Under the pieces are notes generated by a model. The model was not told the DNA's origin. It saw only the letters and a program-made list of their open reading frames with translations, and ran no database searches. Of a stretch of DNA of 64,000 bases, positions 8,666 to 17,704 are shown piece after piece. How positions within the stretch are numbered: the first letter of the stretch is position 1; each line of letters opens with the position of its first letter. The stretch is taken from the NCBI RefSeq assembly GCF_024628865.1, contig NZ_CP102384.1, positions 817,001-881,000 of the forward strand, read 5' to 3'. A program made the position numbers and the translations under genes. Origin of the DNA: Sphingopyxis sp. DBS4 (GTDB lineage Bacteria; Pseudomonadota; Alphaproteobacteria; Sphingomonadales; Sphingomonadaceae).

Positions 8666-9598
8666 ATGAACGCTCCCGCACAGCCGCCCCAGCCTCTTCA
8701 GCGCCCTCGCAAGCCCGACTGGATTCGCGTCAAGGCGCCCACCAGCCCCGGCTACGCCGAGACGAAACGGCTGATGCGCGACCTTGGCCTGCACACCGTG
8801 TGCGAGGAAGCGGCGTGCCCGAACATCGGCGAATGCTGGACGAAAAAGCATGCGACGGTGATGATCCTCGGCGACACCTGCACGCGTGCCTGCGCCTTCT
8901 GCAACGTCAAGACGGGGATGCCGCGCCCCGTCGACCTGCTGGAGCCCGAGCATACCGCGGCGGCGGCGGCGAAGATGGGGCTGACGCACATCGTCATCAC
9001 CTCGGTCGACCGCGACGACCTGCCCGACGGCGGCGCGAGCCAGTTCGTCAAGGTGATCGAGGCGCTGCGCCGCGAAACGCCGAAGACGACGATCGAGATA
9101 TTGACCCCCGATTTCCGCAACAAGCCCGAAAGCGCGGTCGCGGCGATCGTCGACGCGCGGCCCGACGTCTATAATCATAATCTGGAGACGGTGCCGCGGC
9201 TCTATCCGACGATCCGCCCCGGCGCGCGCTATTATGCGTCGCTGCGCCTGCTCGAAAGCGTCAAGCGCCGCGATCCGTCGATCTTCACCAAGTCGGGCAT
9301 CATGCTCGGCCTTGGCGAAGAACGGATGGAGGTGCATCAGGTGATGGACGACATGCGCAGCGCCGACATCGATTTCATGACGATGGGCCAATATCTGCAG
9401 CCGACGCCGCGCCATGCCAAGGTCGCCGAATTCGTGACCCCCAAGGCGTTCGACGCCTATGCGCAGATCGCGCGTGCCAAGGGCTTCCTGCAGGTCGCCT
9501 CGTCGCCGCTGACGCGGTCGAGCTATCACGCCGGCGACGACTTCGAGCGGATGCGCGTCGCGCGCGAGGAGCAACTCGCCCGCGCCAGGGTGGGCTGA
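8666..9598 (+). CDS. lipA: Lipoyl synthase
   Basis: A radical-SAM enzyme of 310 residues that inserts two sulfurs into octanoyl groups on lipoyl domains (pyruvate and 2-oxoglutarate dehydrogenases, GcvH). Both iron-sulfur clusters are recognisable: the auxiliary cluster cysteines in [12 protein letters not shown] and the radical-SAM CxxxCxxC in [10 protein letters not shown]. The C-terminal RSSYHAGD motif, which carries the serine ligand of the auxiliary cluster, is present. ATG at 8666 is preferred, but a GTG nine bases earlier is possible and neither has a clear ribosome site. The next gene abuts its stop codon directly. Confidence 0.97.
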   Translation: MNAPAQPPQPLQRPRKPDWIRVKAPTSPGYAETKRLMRDLGLHTVCEEAACPNIGECWTKKHATVMILGDTCTRACAFCNVKTGMPRPVDLLEPEHTAAAAAKMGLTHIVITSVDRDDLPDGGASQFVKVIEALRRETPKTTIEILTPDFRNKPESAVAAIVDARPDVYNHNLETVPRLYPTIRPGARYYASLRLLESVKRRDPSIFTKSGIMLGLGEERMEVHQVMDDMRSADIDFMTMGQYLQPTPRHAKVAEFVTPKAFDAYAQIARAKGFLQVASSPLTRSSYHAGDDFERMRVAREEQLARARVG

Positions 9599-10042
9599 TT
9601 GCCGCGGCACCACGAAACGCGCGAGCTTCCCTACAGCGACGAACAGATGTTCGCGCTCGTTACCGACATCGCGCGCTATCCCGAATTCCTGCCGTGGGTC
9701 GTCGCGCTCCGCCTCCGCAGCGACAGCGAGCATGAGGCGGTCGCGGACATGATCGTCGGCTTCAAGGGGCTGCGCGAAAGCTTCTCGTGCCGCGTCCACA
9801 AGGAACGGCCGCGCGCGGTGACGGTCAGCTATATCGACGGCCCGATGAAGCATCTCAGCAACGAATGGCATTTCGCGCCGCTGGCGGGCGGAGGGTGCCG
9901 GGTCGATTTCATGGTCGATTTCGCATTCCGCAGCCGCGTCTTCGAAACGCTCGCCGGGCAGATGTTCGACAAGGCGCTCCGCAAGATGATCGCGGCGTTC
10001 GAAGCGCGTGCGGGCGAGCTCTACGCCGCTCTTCCTTCGTGA
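9599..10042 (+). CDS. RatA/Coq10-family START-domain protein
   Basis: A 147-residue protein of the SRPBCC (START-like) superfamily, polyketide-cyclase/Coq10 branch. The start HHETRELPYSDEQMFALVTDIARYPEFLPWV is typical of ubiquinone-binding Coq10 homologues and of proteins annotated RatA; in alphaproteobacteria a role in ubiquinone handling is the likelier one. The TTG start at 9599 immediately follows the lipA stop, indicating translational coupling. The lipA-coq10-like order is common in this group. It is not evidence of a toxin-antitoxin system, as no RatB-like partner is next to it. Confidence 0.88.
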   Translation: MPRHHETRELPYSDEQMFALVTDIARYPEFLPWVVALRLRSDSEHEAVADMIVGFKGLRESFSCRVHKERPRAVTVSYIDGPMKHLSNEWHFAPLAGGGCRVDFMVDFAFRSRVFETLAGQMFDKALRKMIAAFEARAGELYAALPS

Positions 10043-10281
10043 GCCGGCGGTAGCGGCCTTTTTCGTCCTTCCCGCGAAGGCGGGCGCAGCCAGGGAGCCG
10101 GTGCGCTGGACGATCAATGTCGAAGCCCACCGCCGCGATGACGAAATCCATTGGGAAGGAATCTGCGCGTCTTTCCGATGCACGGCTGCAAAGCATCTAA
10201 TGTGCATATTTCTGCATGTTGACGAAGCTGAAGGGCGGGTCCAGCCTTCGCTGATCCCAATGAGTCGTTGGGGAGACGACG

Positions 10282-10509
10282 ATGAGATCATCGAAAATCA
10301 TGACTTGTGCGGTGGCCATTGCCGTTTCGGCCGCGGTCCCGGCTCTTGCCACCGAAACCGTCACCTACAGCTATGATGCCAGGGGCCGGCTGGTGAAGGT
10401 GGTTCGCACCGGCACGGTGAACAATAATGTCACCGTCGAATATACGCACGACAAGGCCGACAACCGCACCCGGCTGAAGGTAACCAATTCGCCCAATCCG
10501 CCGCCCTGA
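10282..10509 (+). CDS. Small secreted YD-repeat protein
   Basis: A 75-residue protein with a signal peptide (MRSSKIMTCAVAIAVSAAVPALA, cleavage after ALA) and a mature part that is essentially one YD/RHS repeat (YSYDARGRLVKVV ... YTHDKADNRT). The ATG follows gggagacgacg, a fair ribosome site. It lies 38 nt upstream of the large RHS gene on the same strand, so the two are probably one transcript. It may act as an extra YD strand or a partner of the RHS shell. Function is unknown. The 239-nt gap before it holds part of a palindromic repeat at about 10067-10085 and no gene. Confidence 0.7.
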   Translation: MRSSKIMTCAVAIAVSAAVPALATETVTYSYDARGRLVKVVRTGTVNNNVTVEYTHDKADNRTRLKVTNSPNPPP

Positions 10510-10547
10510 TCGAACGCGACGGGGTTTTTCGGCAAAGGGGGAAGCGG

Positions 10548-13500
10548 ATGCGAAATCGGGGCGACGGCGGGATCGGGAAGCGGGCCGGGGGACGGACCGG
10601 CTGCTGGCGGATCGGCGACTGGCTCGCGCGCGCGGCGGCCGCGCTGCTGCTGCTGGCCGGGGCCTGCGGGCCGCAGGCGGCGCTGGCGCAGGCGTCGCCC
10701 GCGTTCCGCAATCTCGACGCGAACGGGGTCGACGTGATCACCGGCGACCTCGTCCTCGACGTGCCCGAGGCGTCGATCGGCTCGGGCGACGCAAAGCTCT
10801 CCCTGACACGCCAGAACAACCAGTTCGCGCCGACGCAGTGGGACGGCTATTATTTCATCCTGACGCGGAGCGGAACGACGACGACCATCCGCATCGGCCT
10901 GGCCGACGGGACCGCCGACACGTTCGTCAACGGCGTTGCCTCCAAAGCCAACGGCGCGACGCTGACCGCCGACAGCACCAACAGCTATACCTACCGCCAC
11001 CCCGACGGCACGTCGGTGACCTTCACCGACCAGAATGCGCCGGGAAGTTCGGACGGGGTCATCACCAATTTCTGCGGTTCCGAAGGCACGGCGCTGAGCT
11101 GCGAGCTGCTGCCGACCACGATCACCGCGCCCGGCGGCCGGACGGTCACGCTGATGTTCGGGCGCTACAGCTATCCGGGGGTGCCGCAGGGGACGACGCC
11201 GACCACCGTCTACGGCAAACGGCTGTGGATGGTCACCAACAGCTATGGCTATCAGATCAAGTTCGCTTATGTGGGCAGCGGCCTTTTCCCGCACGGTTCG
11301 GGAAGCGCGCCGCCGCCCGCATCGTGGCTCACGCGCACCGCGGCTAAATTCTACAACACCGCGGTCAGTACGACGGTGCCGCAATCGACGGTGAGCTATG
11401 CGACCCCGTCGACCGGCGTCACCGAAGTAACCGACCCGTCGGGCGAGGTGACGACGGTGACCGATGGCAGCGTCCAGCAGCCCGGCGACACCACCCCGTC
11501 GCTCGACACGACGAGCAGCGGCGGCTCGGTCATATCCGCGACCAAGAACGGCGTGACGCGCAGCTATGCGGAGACGGTCGTGGGCGGCATCCGCCGGACG
11601 ACGATCACCGATCCCGACGGCAAGACGCGGGTGATCGTCCACGCGACGGGCGTCGACCGCCCGGCGTCGGTCACCGACGAGAATGGCGACACCGTCAGCT
11701 ATACCTATGACACGGCCGGACGGATGACGCGCAAGACCTTCCCCGAGGGCAATTATATCAAATACACCTATGACGGTCGCGGCAACATCACCGAGACGCG
11801 GCTGGTCGCAAAGCCGGGATCGGGCCTCGCCGACATCGTCAGCACCGCCGCCTTCCCCGCGACCTGCTCGAACCCGCTGACGTGCAACAAGCCGACCAGC
11901 GTCACCGACCCGCTGGGCAAGGTCACCAGCTATGCCTATGACGCGACGCACGGCGGGGTGACGAGCGTCACCGGGCCCGCGGTCGGCGGCGTTTCGCCGC
12001 AGATCCGCTACAGCTACACGCAGGTCGGCGGCGCCTACAAGGTGACGGGCATCTCGCAGTGCCGCACGACGGCGAGCTGCGCGGGGACGGCCGACGAGGT
12101 CAGGACGGTCATGGCCTATGACACGAACGGCAACATAACCTCGATCACCGACGCGGCGGGCAACGGCAGCGTCAGCGCGACCTCGACGATGAGCTATGAC
12201 GCGCGCGGCAATCTGCTGACGATCGACGGGCCGCTGGCGGGCAGCGCGGACACGGTCACCTATCGCTACAATGCGAACAACCGGCTGGTCGGCATCATCG
12301 CGCCCGATCCCGACGGGGCGGGGCCGCGGCTGCGCAGCGCGATCCGTTATCGCTATGCGCCGCGCGGCGCGGTGGTCGGGACCGACTATGGCACGGTGGC
12401 GGGGACGTCGGACACCGACTGGGCCGCCTTCGCGCTCAGCTATCAGCAGAATGTCACCTATGATTCGAACCACCGGCCGAGCGTCAGCAAGCTGGTATCG
12501 GGCAGCACGACCTATGGGCTGACGCAATATAGCTATGACGCGCTGGGGCGTCTCGGCTGCGCGGCGGTGCGGATGAACCCGGCGGTCTTCGCGTCGCTGC
12601 CCGCGAGCGCCTGCACCGCGGGGACGACGGGCAGCGCGGGCGCCGACCGGATCACGCGGACGAGCTACGACGATGCGGGGCAGGTGACGAAGGTCGAGAC
12701 GGCGGTGGGAACGGCGGAGGCGGCGAACGCCGTGACCAGCGCCTATACCGCGAACGGGCAGCTCAGCTATGTCATCGACGGGGAGAACAACCGCACGACC
12801 TATATCTACGACGGTTTCGACCGCCTGTCGCAGACGCGCTATCCGGTGACGACGCAGGGGGCGAACAGCAGCAATGCGAGCGATTACGAGCAGCTCGGCT
12901 ACGACGCGCGGAGTAGCGTGACGCAGCGGCGGCTGCGCGACGGGACGAGCATCGGCTATACCTACGACGCGCTGGGACGGGTGACGGCGAAGGATCTGCC
13001 GGGAACCGAACCCGACACGAGCTACAGCTACGACCTGCTGAGCCGCGCGACGGGGGCGGTGCAGGGGACGCAGACGTTGAGCTTCGTGCAGGACGCGCTG
13101 GGGCGGCTGACGAGCCAGACGGGGCCGCTGGGGACGACCGGCTACACCTACGACGCGGCGGGCCGGCGTCTGACGATGAGCTATCCGGGCGGGGTGCTGA
13201 CGCTGACCTATGATTACGACCCGGTGGGGAACGTCACGAAAATCCGCGAGAATGGGGCGACCTCGGGCGTGGGGGTGCTGGCGTCTTATGCCTATGACGA
13301 CCTCGGGCGGCGGACGAGCGTGACCTATGGCAACGGCAGCGTGCAGAGCTTCGCCTATGACGCGGCGTCGCGGCTGTCGACGCTGACGAACAATCTCGGC
13401 GGAGCCGCGACGACGCACGACCTGACGCAGACGTTCACCTACAACCCGGCGGACCAGATCGCGAGCGTGAGCCGGAGCAACGACGCCTATGCGTGGCAGG

Positions 13501-14762
13501 CGCATTACAATGTCGACCGCAGCTACACGATAAACGGGCTCAACCGGATCATGAACATCGGCTCGACGGCGTTCACCTATGACGGGCGCGGCAACCTCAC
13601 CAATGACGGAACGAACGCCTTTACCTACACGAGCGAGAACCTGCTCAAGACGGGTCCGTCGAGCGCAACCCTCGGCTACGACCCGTTAGGGCGCCTGTAC
13701 CAGACGGTGGGCGGCGGTGTGACAACGCGGTTCCTCTACGACGGCGCCGACCTGATCGGCGAGTATAACGGATCGAACGCAGTGCAGCGGCGCTACGTCC
13801 ATGGCCCCGGCGTCGACGAGCCGATCGTCTGGTACGAGGGCAGCACCGTCAGCAACACGACGCGGCGGTTCCTGATGGCCGACGAGCGGGGCTCCGTCGT
13901 CAGCGTTACCGACTCATCGGGTGCTACCATCCATATCAACGCCTATGACGAGTACGGCATCCCGGCCCCCGGCAACATCGGGCGGTTCGGCTACACCGGT
14001 CAGACGTGGCTCCCCGAGCTAGGCATGTGGTATTACAAGGCGCGCATCTACTCGCCGACGCTGGGGCGGTTCCTGCAGACCGATCCCATCGGTTACGCCG
14101 ATGGCATGAACTGGTATAATTATGTCGGCTCCGATCCGGTGAATGGGATCGATCCGACGGGGCTGTGCGATGAAAACACAGGTGAGGCGACAGGCGGTGT
14201 CCAATGCCCACCGATCGTTGTAAATGGGGGCGGTTTCTGGTTTCCAGTTCGCAACATATTTAAAGCAATCGACATCATCGTCGACTATGCAAATCGGAAT
14301 GACGGCGGAGGAGGAGCGAAGAATGGTAAGCCAAAGTACAAGATTTGCACTGGCAGTGCGCTAGTCTATGCGGGCAATCCAAAGCATGTCGGACGGCGAG
14401 GAGGAATGTTGCGTCCGATCCGATCTGGCGCAGCAGGGATTATTCCGAGCCAATGGACTGGAACGCATACAGCAGGACCAATGCTTCGTAGTCAAGGAGC
14501 ATTAGTGGGTGGCGTAACTGGCGGAGGGCAGAGGTTTTCTAGTCTTGATGATACTGCAGGAAATACGGACTTGGGTCCTGACCCGCAAGGTGTTTTGCTT
14601 AATAGGGCGAACGGAGCATTGTATATTGAACTGATTACGGGGCATGCGGAAGGGCCGTCAACAATAGTAGATATCGCTCAAGCCACTTCTATAATATTAG
14701 CAATCCCGATCGATAGTCCATTGGGTTGCCCGGATGGGACCACTCAGACAGGAACGCGATAG
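10548..14762 (+). CDS. RHS repeat protein with variable C-terminal tip
   Basis: A 1404-residue secreted RHS/YD-repeat protein. A long signal sequence (about residues 25-50, ending ALAQA) is followed by an N-terminal beta domain and then dozens of YD repeats (YTYD, YSYD, YAYD ... G R) over about residues 370-1100, forming the expected cocoon shell. The RHS core closes with YTGQTWLPELGMWYYKARIY and GRFLQTDPIGYADG, ending in DPTGL near residue 1205. The last 200 residues (14164-14762) are AT-richer than the core and match no toxin domain I know; polymorphic toxin tips are found exactly here. The stop is one base from the next start, linking it to a candidate immunity lipoprotein. No VgrG or PAAR gene is nearby, and the signal peptide suggests Sec export. 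Confidence 0.9.
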   Translation: MRNRGDGGIGKRAGGRTGCWRIGDWLARAAAALLLLAGACGPQAALAQASPAFRNLDANGVDVITGDLVLDVPEASIGSGDAKLSLTRQNNQFAPTQWDGYYFILTRSGTTTTIRIGLADGTADTFVNGVASKANGATLTADSTNSYTYRHPDGTSVTFTDQNAPGSSDGVITNFCGSEGTALSCELLPTTITAPGGRTVTLMFGRYSYPGVPQGTTPTTVYGKRLWMVTNSYGYQIKFAYVGSGLFPHGSGSAPPPASWLTRTAAKFYNTAVSTTVPQSTVSYATPSTGVTEVTDPSGEVTTVTDGSVQQPGDTTPSLDTTSSGGSVISATKNGVTRSYAETVVGGIRRTTITDPDGKTRVIVHATGVDRPASVTDENGDTVSYTYDTAGRMTRKTFPEGNYIKYTYDGRGNITETRLVAKPGSGLADIVSTAAFPATCSNPLTCNKPTSVTDPLGKVTSYAYDATHGGVTSVTGPAVGGVSPQIRYSYTQVGGAYKVTGISQCRTTASCAGTADEVRTVMAYDTNGNITSITDAAGNGSVSATSTMSYDARGNLLTIDGPLAGSADTVTYRYNANNRLVGIIAPDPDGAGPRLRSAIRYRYAPRGAVVGTDYGTVAGTSDTDWAAFALSYQQNVTYDSNHRPSVSKLVSGSTTYGLTQYSYDALGRLGCAAVRMNPAVFASLPASACTAGTTGSAGADRITRTSYDDAGQVTKVETAVGTAEAANAVTSAYTANGQLSYVIDGENNRTTYIYDGFDRLSQTRYPVTTQGANSSNASDYEQLGYDARSSVTQRRLRDGTSIGYTYDALGRVTAKDLPGTEPDTSYSYDLLSRATGAVQGTQTLSFVQDALGRLTSQTGPLGTTGYTYDAAGRRLTMSYPGGVLTLTYDYDPVGNVTKIRENGATSGVGVLASYAYDDLGRRTSVTYGNGSVQSFAYDAASRLSTLTNNLGGAATTHDLTQTFTYNPADQIASVSRSNDAYAWQAHYNVDRSYTINGLNRIMNIGSTAFTYDGRGNLTNDGTNAFTYTSENLLKTGPSSATLGYDPLGRLYQTVGGGVTTRFLYDGADLIGEYNGSNAVQRRYVHGPGVDEPIVWYEGSTVSNTTRRFLMADERGSVVSVTDSSGATIHINAYDEYGIPAPGNIGRFGYTGQTWLPELGMWYYKARIYSPTLGRFLQTDPIGYADGMNWYNYVGSDPVNGIDPTGLCDENTGEATGGVQCPPIVVNGGGFWFPVRNIFKAIDIIVDYANRNDGGGGAKNGKPKYKICTGSALVYAGNPKHVGRRGGMLRPIRSGAAGIIPSQWTGTHTAGPMLRSQGALVGGVTGGGQRFSSLDDTAGNTDLGPDPQGVLLNRANGALYIELITGHAEGPSTIVDIAQATSIILAIPIDSPLGCPDGTTQTGTR

Positions 14763-14763
14763 A

Positions 14764-15309
14764 ATGAGGAATCCGTTTCGAATTATAGTCTTTGTCGTAA
14801 TTTTGGCTTCTTGCGCTGGAACTTCGAGCTCTTTAGCCGATCAAATTGAGGAATCGCATTTCTCATCGAAGGCAAGCTTTGCCAGAGAAGGATATGAGGT
14901 CCATTTTCCGGTATCGAATCGTGACGGTAAGCAGGTGCTGGAAATATCTTGCTACTCTCTCGACGACGAGAGTCGCGAGAAATTTGCTTCGCGCAAGGGA
15001 ACTGACCCAGTTTCTGATCTTAGCTGCTATGTGAAAGATTTTAGCAGAGAGAATGAATACACCATGCTCGGAATTTATGGAGAATCTCTCCAGTTTACTC
15101 CAGCTTTTTTCTGGTTCTCTGAAGTCAAAAAATGTGCTCCACATTCATATTTTCTAAAATCATCGCTTCGTGGTATTTTAATATCTTTTGAATTATATAA
15201 TATAGATGAAGAAAATAAGTCTGCCAATTTAAATATAGACATTATCCCTATGGCGTCGGCTACAAACGACAATCTCACGGATGACACATTTAAGACTATA
15301 TGTAATTAG
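14764..15309 (+). CDS. Putative lipoprotein, candidate immunity partner of the RHS tip
   Basis: A 181-residue protein that I do not recognise. The N-terminus MRNPFRIIVFVVILASCAG has a hydrophobic stretch ending in a lipobox-like LASC, so a lipid-anchored periplasmic protein is plausible. Base composition is distinctly AT-rich compared with the RHS core and the rest of the window, pointing to acquisition together with the RHS tip. It starts one base after the RHS stop (tag-a-atg), which is the usual place for an immunity gene. A periplasmic immunity protein would imply that the tip acts in the periplasm. Function is inferred from position only. Confidence 0.55.
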   Translation: MRNPFRIIVFVVILASCAGTSSSLADQIEESHFSSKASFAREGYEVHFPVSNRDGKQVLEISCYSLDDESREKFASRKGTDPVSDLSCYVKDFSRENEYTMLGIYGESLQFTPAFFWFSEVKKCAPHSYFLKSSLRGILISFELYNIDEENKSANLNIDIIPMASATNDNLTDDTFKTICN

Positions 15310-15387
15310 AATTACGGTGACAGGTGCATAATTCCCTAATTAATGAAATAAGGGATTGTTGAACCTGTCACCATAATTCCGTAATTC
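15309..15387. repeat. Inverted repeat with GAATTACGGTGACAG
   Basis: GAATTACGGTGACAGGT at 15309-15325 is faced by its inverse at 15363-15387, interrupted by an eight-base insert (ataattcc). The loop holds a second short inverted pair (ccctaatt / aataaggg). It directly overlaps the stop of the candidate immunity gene. The same 15-mer occurs twice more at 15703 and 15729. Sequences of this type often flank REP-associated transposase (Y1) elements; that link is from memory. Confidence 0.65.
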
Positions 15388-15405
15388 AACCTTATATGAA
15401 TCGGG

Positions 15406-15696
15406 TTGTTGAGCGTGAAAGTTCTGATCACGAAAATTCATCTCGTTATTGCCCAGATAATGCCGCTTCTCTCGTTGTGTGAATTTGTCATGCTGCATTC
15501 AATCTGGTCCGCGATCGCGACCTTTCCAATAGTCTTTTCCTTAGGTTTATATCACTGCCAGAACTGCTCAACCCCGCTCTGGGATAAGCGGATCATTGGG
15601 ACGCGATTACCGGTTTCCTCTCAGGTGTTTGATAGATGTGGTGTGTGTGGCGAGATAATGATAAGTAATCACAGTAATAGAAACGAAACTCTCTAA
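15406..15696 (+). CDS. Hypothetical small protein with hydrophobic N-terminus and two CxxC pairs
   Basis: A possible 96-residue protein with a TTG start at 15406. The first 55 residues are hydrophobic (two possible membrane helices), followed by CQNCS and CGVCG pairs that could form a zinc ribbon. The DNA is AT-rich like the preceding gene, and the ORF is bracketed by GAATTACGGTGACAG repeats. There is no good ribosome site at the TTG; the in-frame GTG at 15415 is an alternative. It may be a genuine cargo gene, a second immunity-like gene, or chance; I am not sure it is expressed. Confidence 0.35.
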   Translation: MLSVKVLITKIHLVIAQIMPLLSLCEFVMLHSIWSAIATFPIVFSLGLYHCQNCSTPLWDKRIIGTRLPVSSQVFDRCGVCGEIMISNHSNRNETL

Positions 15697-15702
15697 TTAA
15701 AT

Positions 15703-15743
15703 GAATTACGGTGACAGACAGAATTACGGAATTACGGTGACAG
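15703..15743. repeat. Direct repeats of GAATTACGGTGACAG
   Basis: Two direct copies of the 15-mer lie at 15703-15717 and 15729-15743, the second continuing into tgcactaattaac. With the copy at 15309 they bracket the small ORF at 15406-15696 and mark the right edge of the AT-rich segment. Confidence 0.7.
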
Positions 15744-15770
15744 TGCACTAATTAACGGCGGATCAGCGGC

Positions 15771-15818
15771 TGACGATGAGCTACCCGGGCGGGGTGCTGA
15801 CGCTGACCTGTGATTACG
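15771..15818 (+). pseudogene. Relic fragment of an RHS core gene
   Basis: This 48-bp stretch matches 13171-13218 inside the RHS gene at 46 of 48 positions (differences ctaccc/ctatcc and cctgtg/cctatg). It is in the same orientation and has no open frame of its own. It lies just beyond the AT-rich immunity region and 22 nt before the end of rsmA. It looks like the remnant of a second RHS copy or of a recombination event that brought in the current tip. Confidence 0.8.
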
Positions 15819-15839
15819 CAGGATCCCGCCATGCCGAGA

Positions 15840-16688
15840 TCAGGCGGTCGCCGACCCGCTCAGCGCGCGTGCCAGCGCGACCCATTCCGCCACGCTGACC
15901 GTCTCGGCGCGGCGGGTCGGGGCGATGCCGAGCACGTCGAGCGCCTCGACCGCCCCCGCCATGCCTTTGAGGCTCTGCCGCAGCATCTTGCGCCGCTGGC
16001 CGAAGCCTTTTTCGGTGAGCTTCGACAGGATGCGCGGATCGACGCCTTCGGGTTCTTCGACGGGCGTTACATGGACGATCGCCGACATCACCTTCGGCGG
16101 CGGGGTGAAGGCCGAGCGGTGGACCTTCATCGCGATTTTCGCGCTCGAGCGCCATTGGGCGAGCACCGCGAGCCGGCCATAGGCGTTGCTTCCCACCGGC
16201 GCGACGATGCGTTCGGCGACCTCCTGCTGGAACATCAAAGTCAGCGATTTCCAGAGCGGCGGCCAGCTTTTCGGCTCGAGCCAGCGCGTGAACAGCGCGG
16301 TCCCGACATTATAGGGCAGGTTCGCGACGATATGATAGGGCCGGCCCGCGAGCGCATCGGCGTCGATCGCCATCGCATCGTCGGGGATCACCGTCAGCCG
16401 CCCGTCGAACGCTTCGCCAAGCTCGCCGAGCAGGGGCAGGCAGCGGTCGTCGCGCTCGACCGCGATCACCTGCGCGCCCGCGCGGAGCAGCGCGCGCGTC
16501 AGGCCGCCGGGGCCGGGGCCGACCTCGAACACCGTCTGGCCGTCGAGGTTGCCGGGCAGCGCCGCGATGCGATCGAGCAATTGCTCGTCGAACAGGAAAT
16601 TCTGCCCCAGCGCCTTGCTCGCCGACAGGCCATGCGCGCGCACCGTCTCGCGCAGCGGCGGGAGCGGACGATTGGGCGCGGCGGTCAC
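15840..16688 (-). CDS. rsmA: 16S rRNA (adenine1518/1519-N6) dimethyltransferase
   Basis: A 282-residue SAM-dependent methyltransferase (KsgA/RsmA) that dimethylates two adjacent adenosines in helix 45 of 16S rRNA late in small-subunit assembly. Visible signatures are SASKALGQNFLFD at the N-terminus, SAM motif I EVGPGPGGLTRALL, and the adenine-methylase motif NLPYNVGT. It is the last gene of the lptD-surA-pdxA-rsmA operon, its start overlapping the pdxA stop by 4 nt. Length is as expected. Confidence 0.96.
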   Translation of the reverse strand: MTAAPNRPLPPLRETVRAHGLSASKALGQNFLFDEQLLDRIAALPGNLDGQTVFEVGPGPGGLTRALLRAGAQVIAVERDDRCLPLLGELGEAFDGRLTVIPDDAMAIDADALAGRPYHIVANLPYNVGTALFTRWLEPKSWPPLWKSLTLMFQQEVAERIVAPVGSNAYGRLAVLAQWRSSAKIAMKVHRSAFTPPPKVMSAIVHVTPVEEPEGVDPRILSKLTEKGFGQRRKMLRQSLKGMAGAVEALDVLGIAPTRRAETVSVAEWVALARALSGSATA

Positions 16689-17704
16689 TTCGCCGGCGCG
16701 CTGCTGCGCTCGCGGGCGGTCGCCATGCGCGCCGCCATCGCGATCGCGGCAATGGTCGGACGCGGATCGGCGCGGCCGGTGCCCGCGATGTCGAACGCCG
16801 TGCCATGGTCGGGCGAGGTGCGGATGATCGGCAGCCCCAGGGTCAGATTGACCCCGTCGTGAAAATGCAGCGCCTTGAACGGCGCCAGCGCCTGATCGTG
16901 ATAGCCGCAGAGGATCGCGTCATATTGCTCGCGGATGCCGGGGGCGAACAGAGCGTCGGCGGCAAGCGGTCCGTCGATGGCGACGCCCTCGTCGGCGAGC
17001 TGCGCGACCGCGGGCGCGATGATGCGGATTTCCTCGTCGCCGAGCCGGCCGCTCTCGCCCGCGTGCGGATTGAGGCCCGCGATTGCGAGGCGCGGGGCGG
17101 CGATGCCGAAATCGCGCGACAGGCCGCGCGCGACGATGCGCGCCTTGGCGACGATCAGGTCGGCGGTCAGCCGCTCGGGCACTTCGGCAAGCGGAATGTG
17201 GACGGTCAGCGGCACGACGCGCAGCGCCGGCCCGGCGAGCATCATCACCGCATTGGTCGCGGTGACGCCGCAGCGCTCTGCGATGAATTCGGTCTGGCCG
17301 GGATGGGTATAGCCGATGCCGTGCAGCGCATGTTTCGACACCGACCCTGTGACCAACGCGTCGCTCGCACCGGTACGGGTCAGGCCGATCCCGGTTTCGA
17401 GCGCGTGCAGCGCGCAGGTCGCGCCGGCCGGGGTCGGGTGCCCGGGGGTCAAGGCACCGCTGTCCTCGAGATGCCAGACGGGAAGGGCGGTGCCGAACGC
17501 CCGCACCACCTGCTCCATGTCGCCGACGCGCGCCACGGGGCCGTCCCAAACGGCCTCGATCGCGGCGATGTCGCCGATGGCGACGAAAGGCGGCAAATCA
17601 TGCTCGCGCCGCGCGGCCCAGGCCCGCGCGGCGACTTCGGGGCCGACGCCGGCCGGGTCACCCATGGTGACCGCGATCGGCCGTCGCTCGTCGATATCAG
17701 GCAT
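16685..17704 (-). CDS. pdxA: 4-hydroxythreonine-4-phosphate dehydrogenase
   Basis: A 339-residue NAD(P)-dependent enzyme of the DXP-dependent pyridoxal phosphate pathway, oxidising 4-phosphohydroxy-L-threonine. It opens with VTMGDPAGVGPEV, the signature of the family; metal-site residues are visible in YTHPGQTEF, GYHDQALAPFK and SPDHGTAFDIAG. It overlaps surA upstream by 1 nt (TGATG) and rsmA downstream by 4 nt, so it is translationally coupled in the operon. Confidence 0.96.
   Translation of the reverse strand: MPDIDERRPIAVTMGDPAGVGPEVAARAWAARREHDLPPFVAIGDIAAIEAVWDGPVARVGDMEQVVRAFGTALPVWHLEDSGALTPGHPTPAGATCALHALETGIGLTRTGASDALVTGSVSKHALHGIGYTHPGQTEFIAERCGVTATNAVMMLAGPALRVVPLTVHIPLAEVPERLTADLIVAKARIVARGLSRDFGIAAPRLAIAGLNPHAGESGRLGDEEIRIIAPAVAQLADEGVAIDGPLAADALFAPGIREQYDAILCGYHDQALAPFKALHFHDGVNLTLGLPIIRTSPDHGTAFDIAGTGRADPRPTIAAIAMAARMATARERSSAPAK

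Noticed and set aside
9599..10042. Toxin-antitoxin system based on a RatA-type toxin
   Set aside because: No RatB-like gene is beside it and Coq10-like function explains the family and the lipA linkage better.
10371..13505. Long reverse-strand open frame (over 1000 codons) antisense to the RHS gene
   Set aside because: It is an Arg/His-rich shadow of high-GC YD-repeat codons, with no ribosome site, no domain and low-complexity composition.
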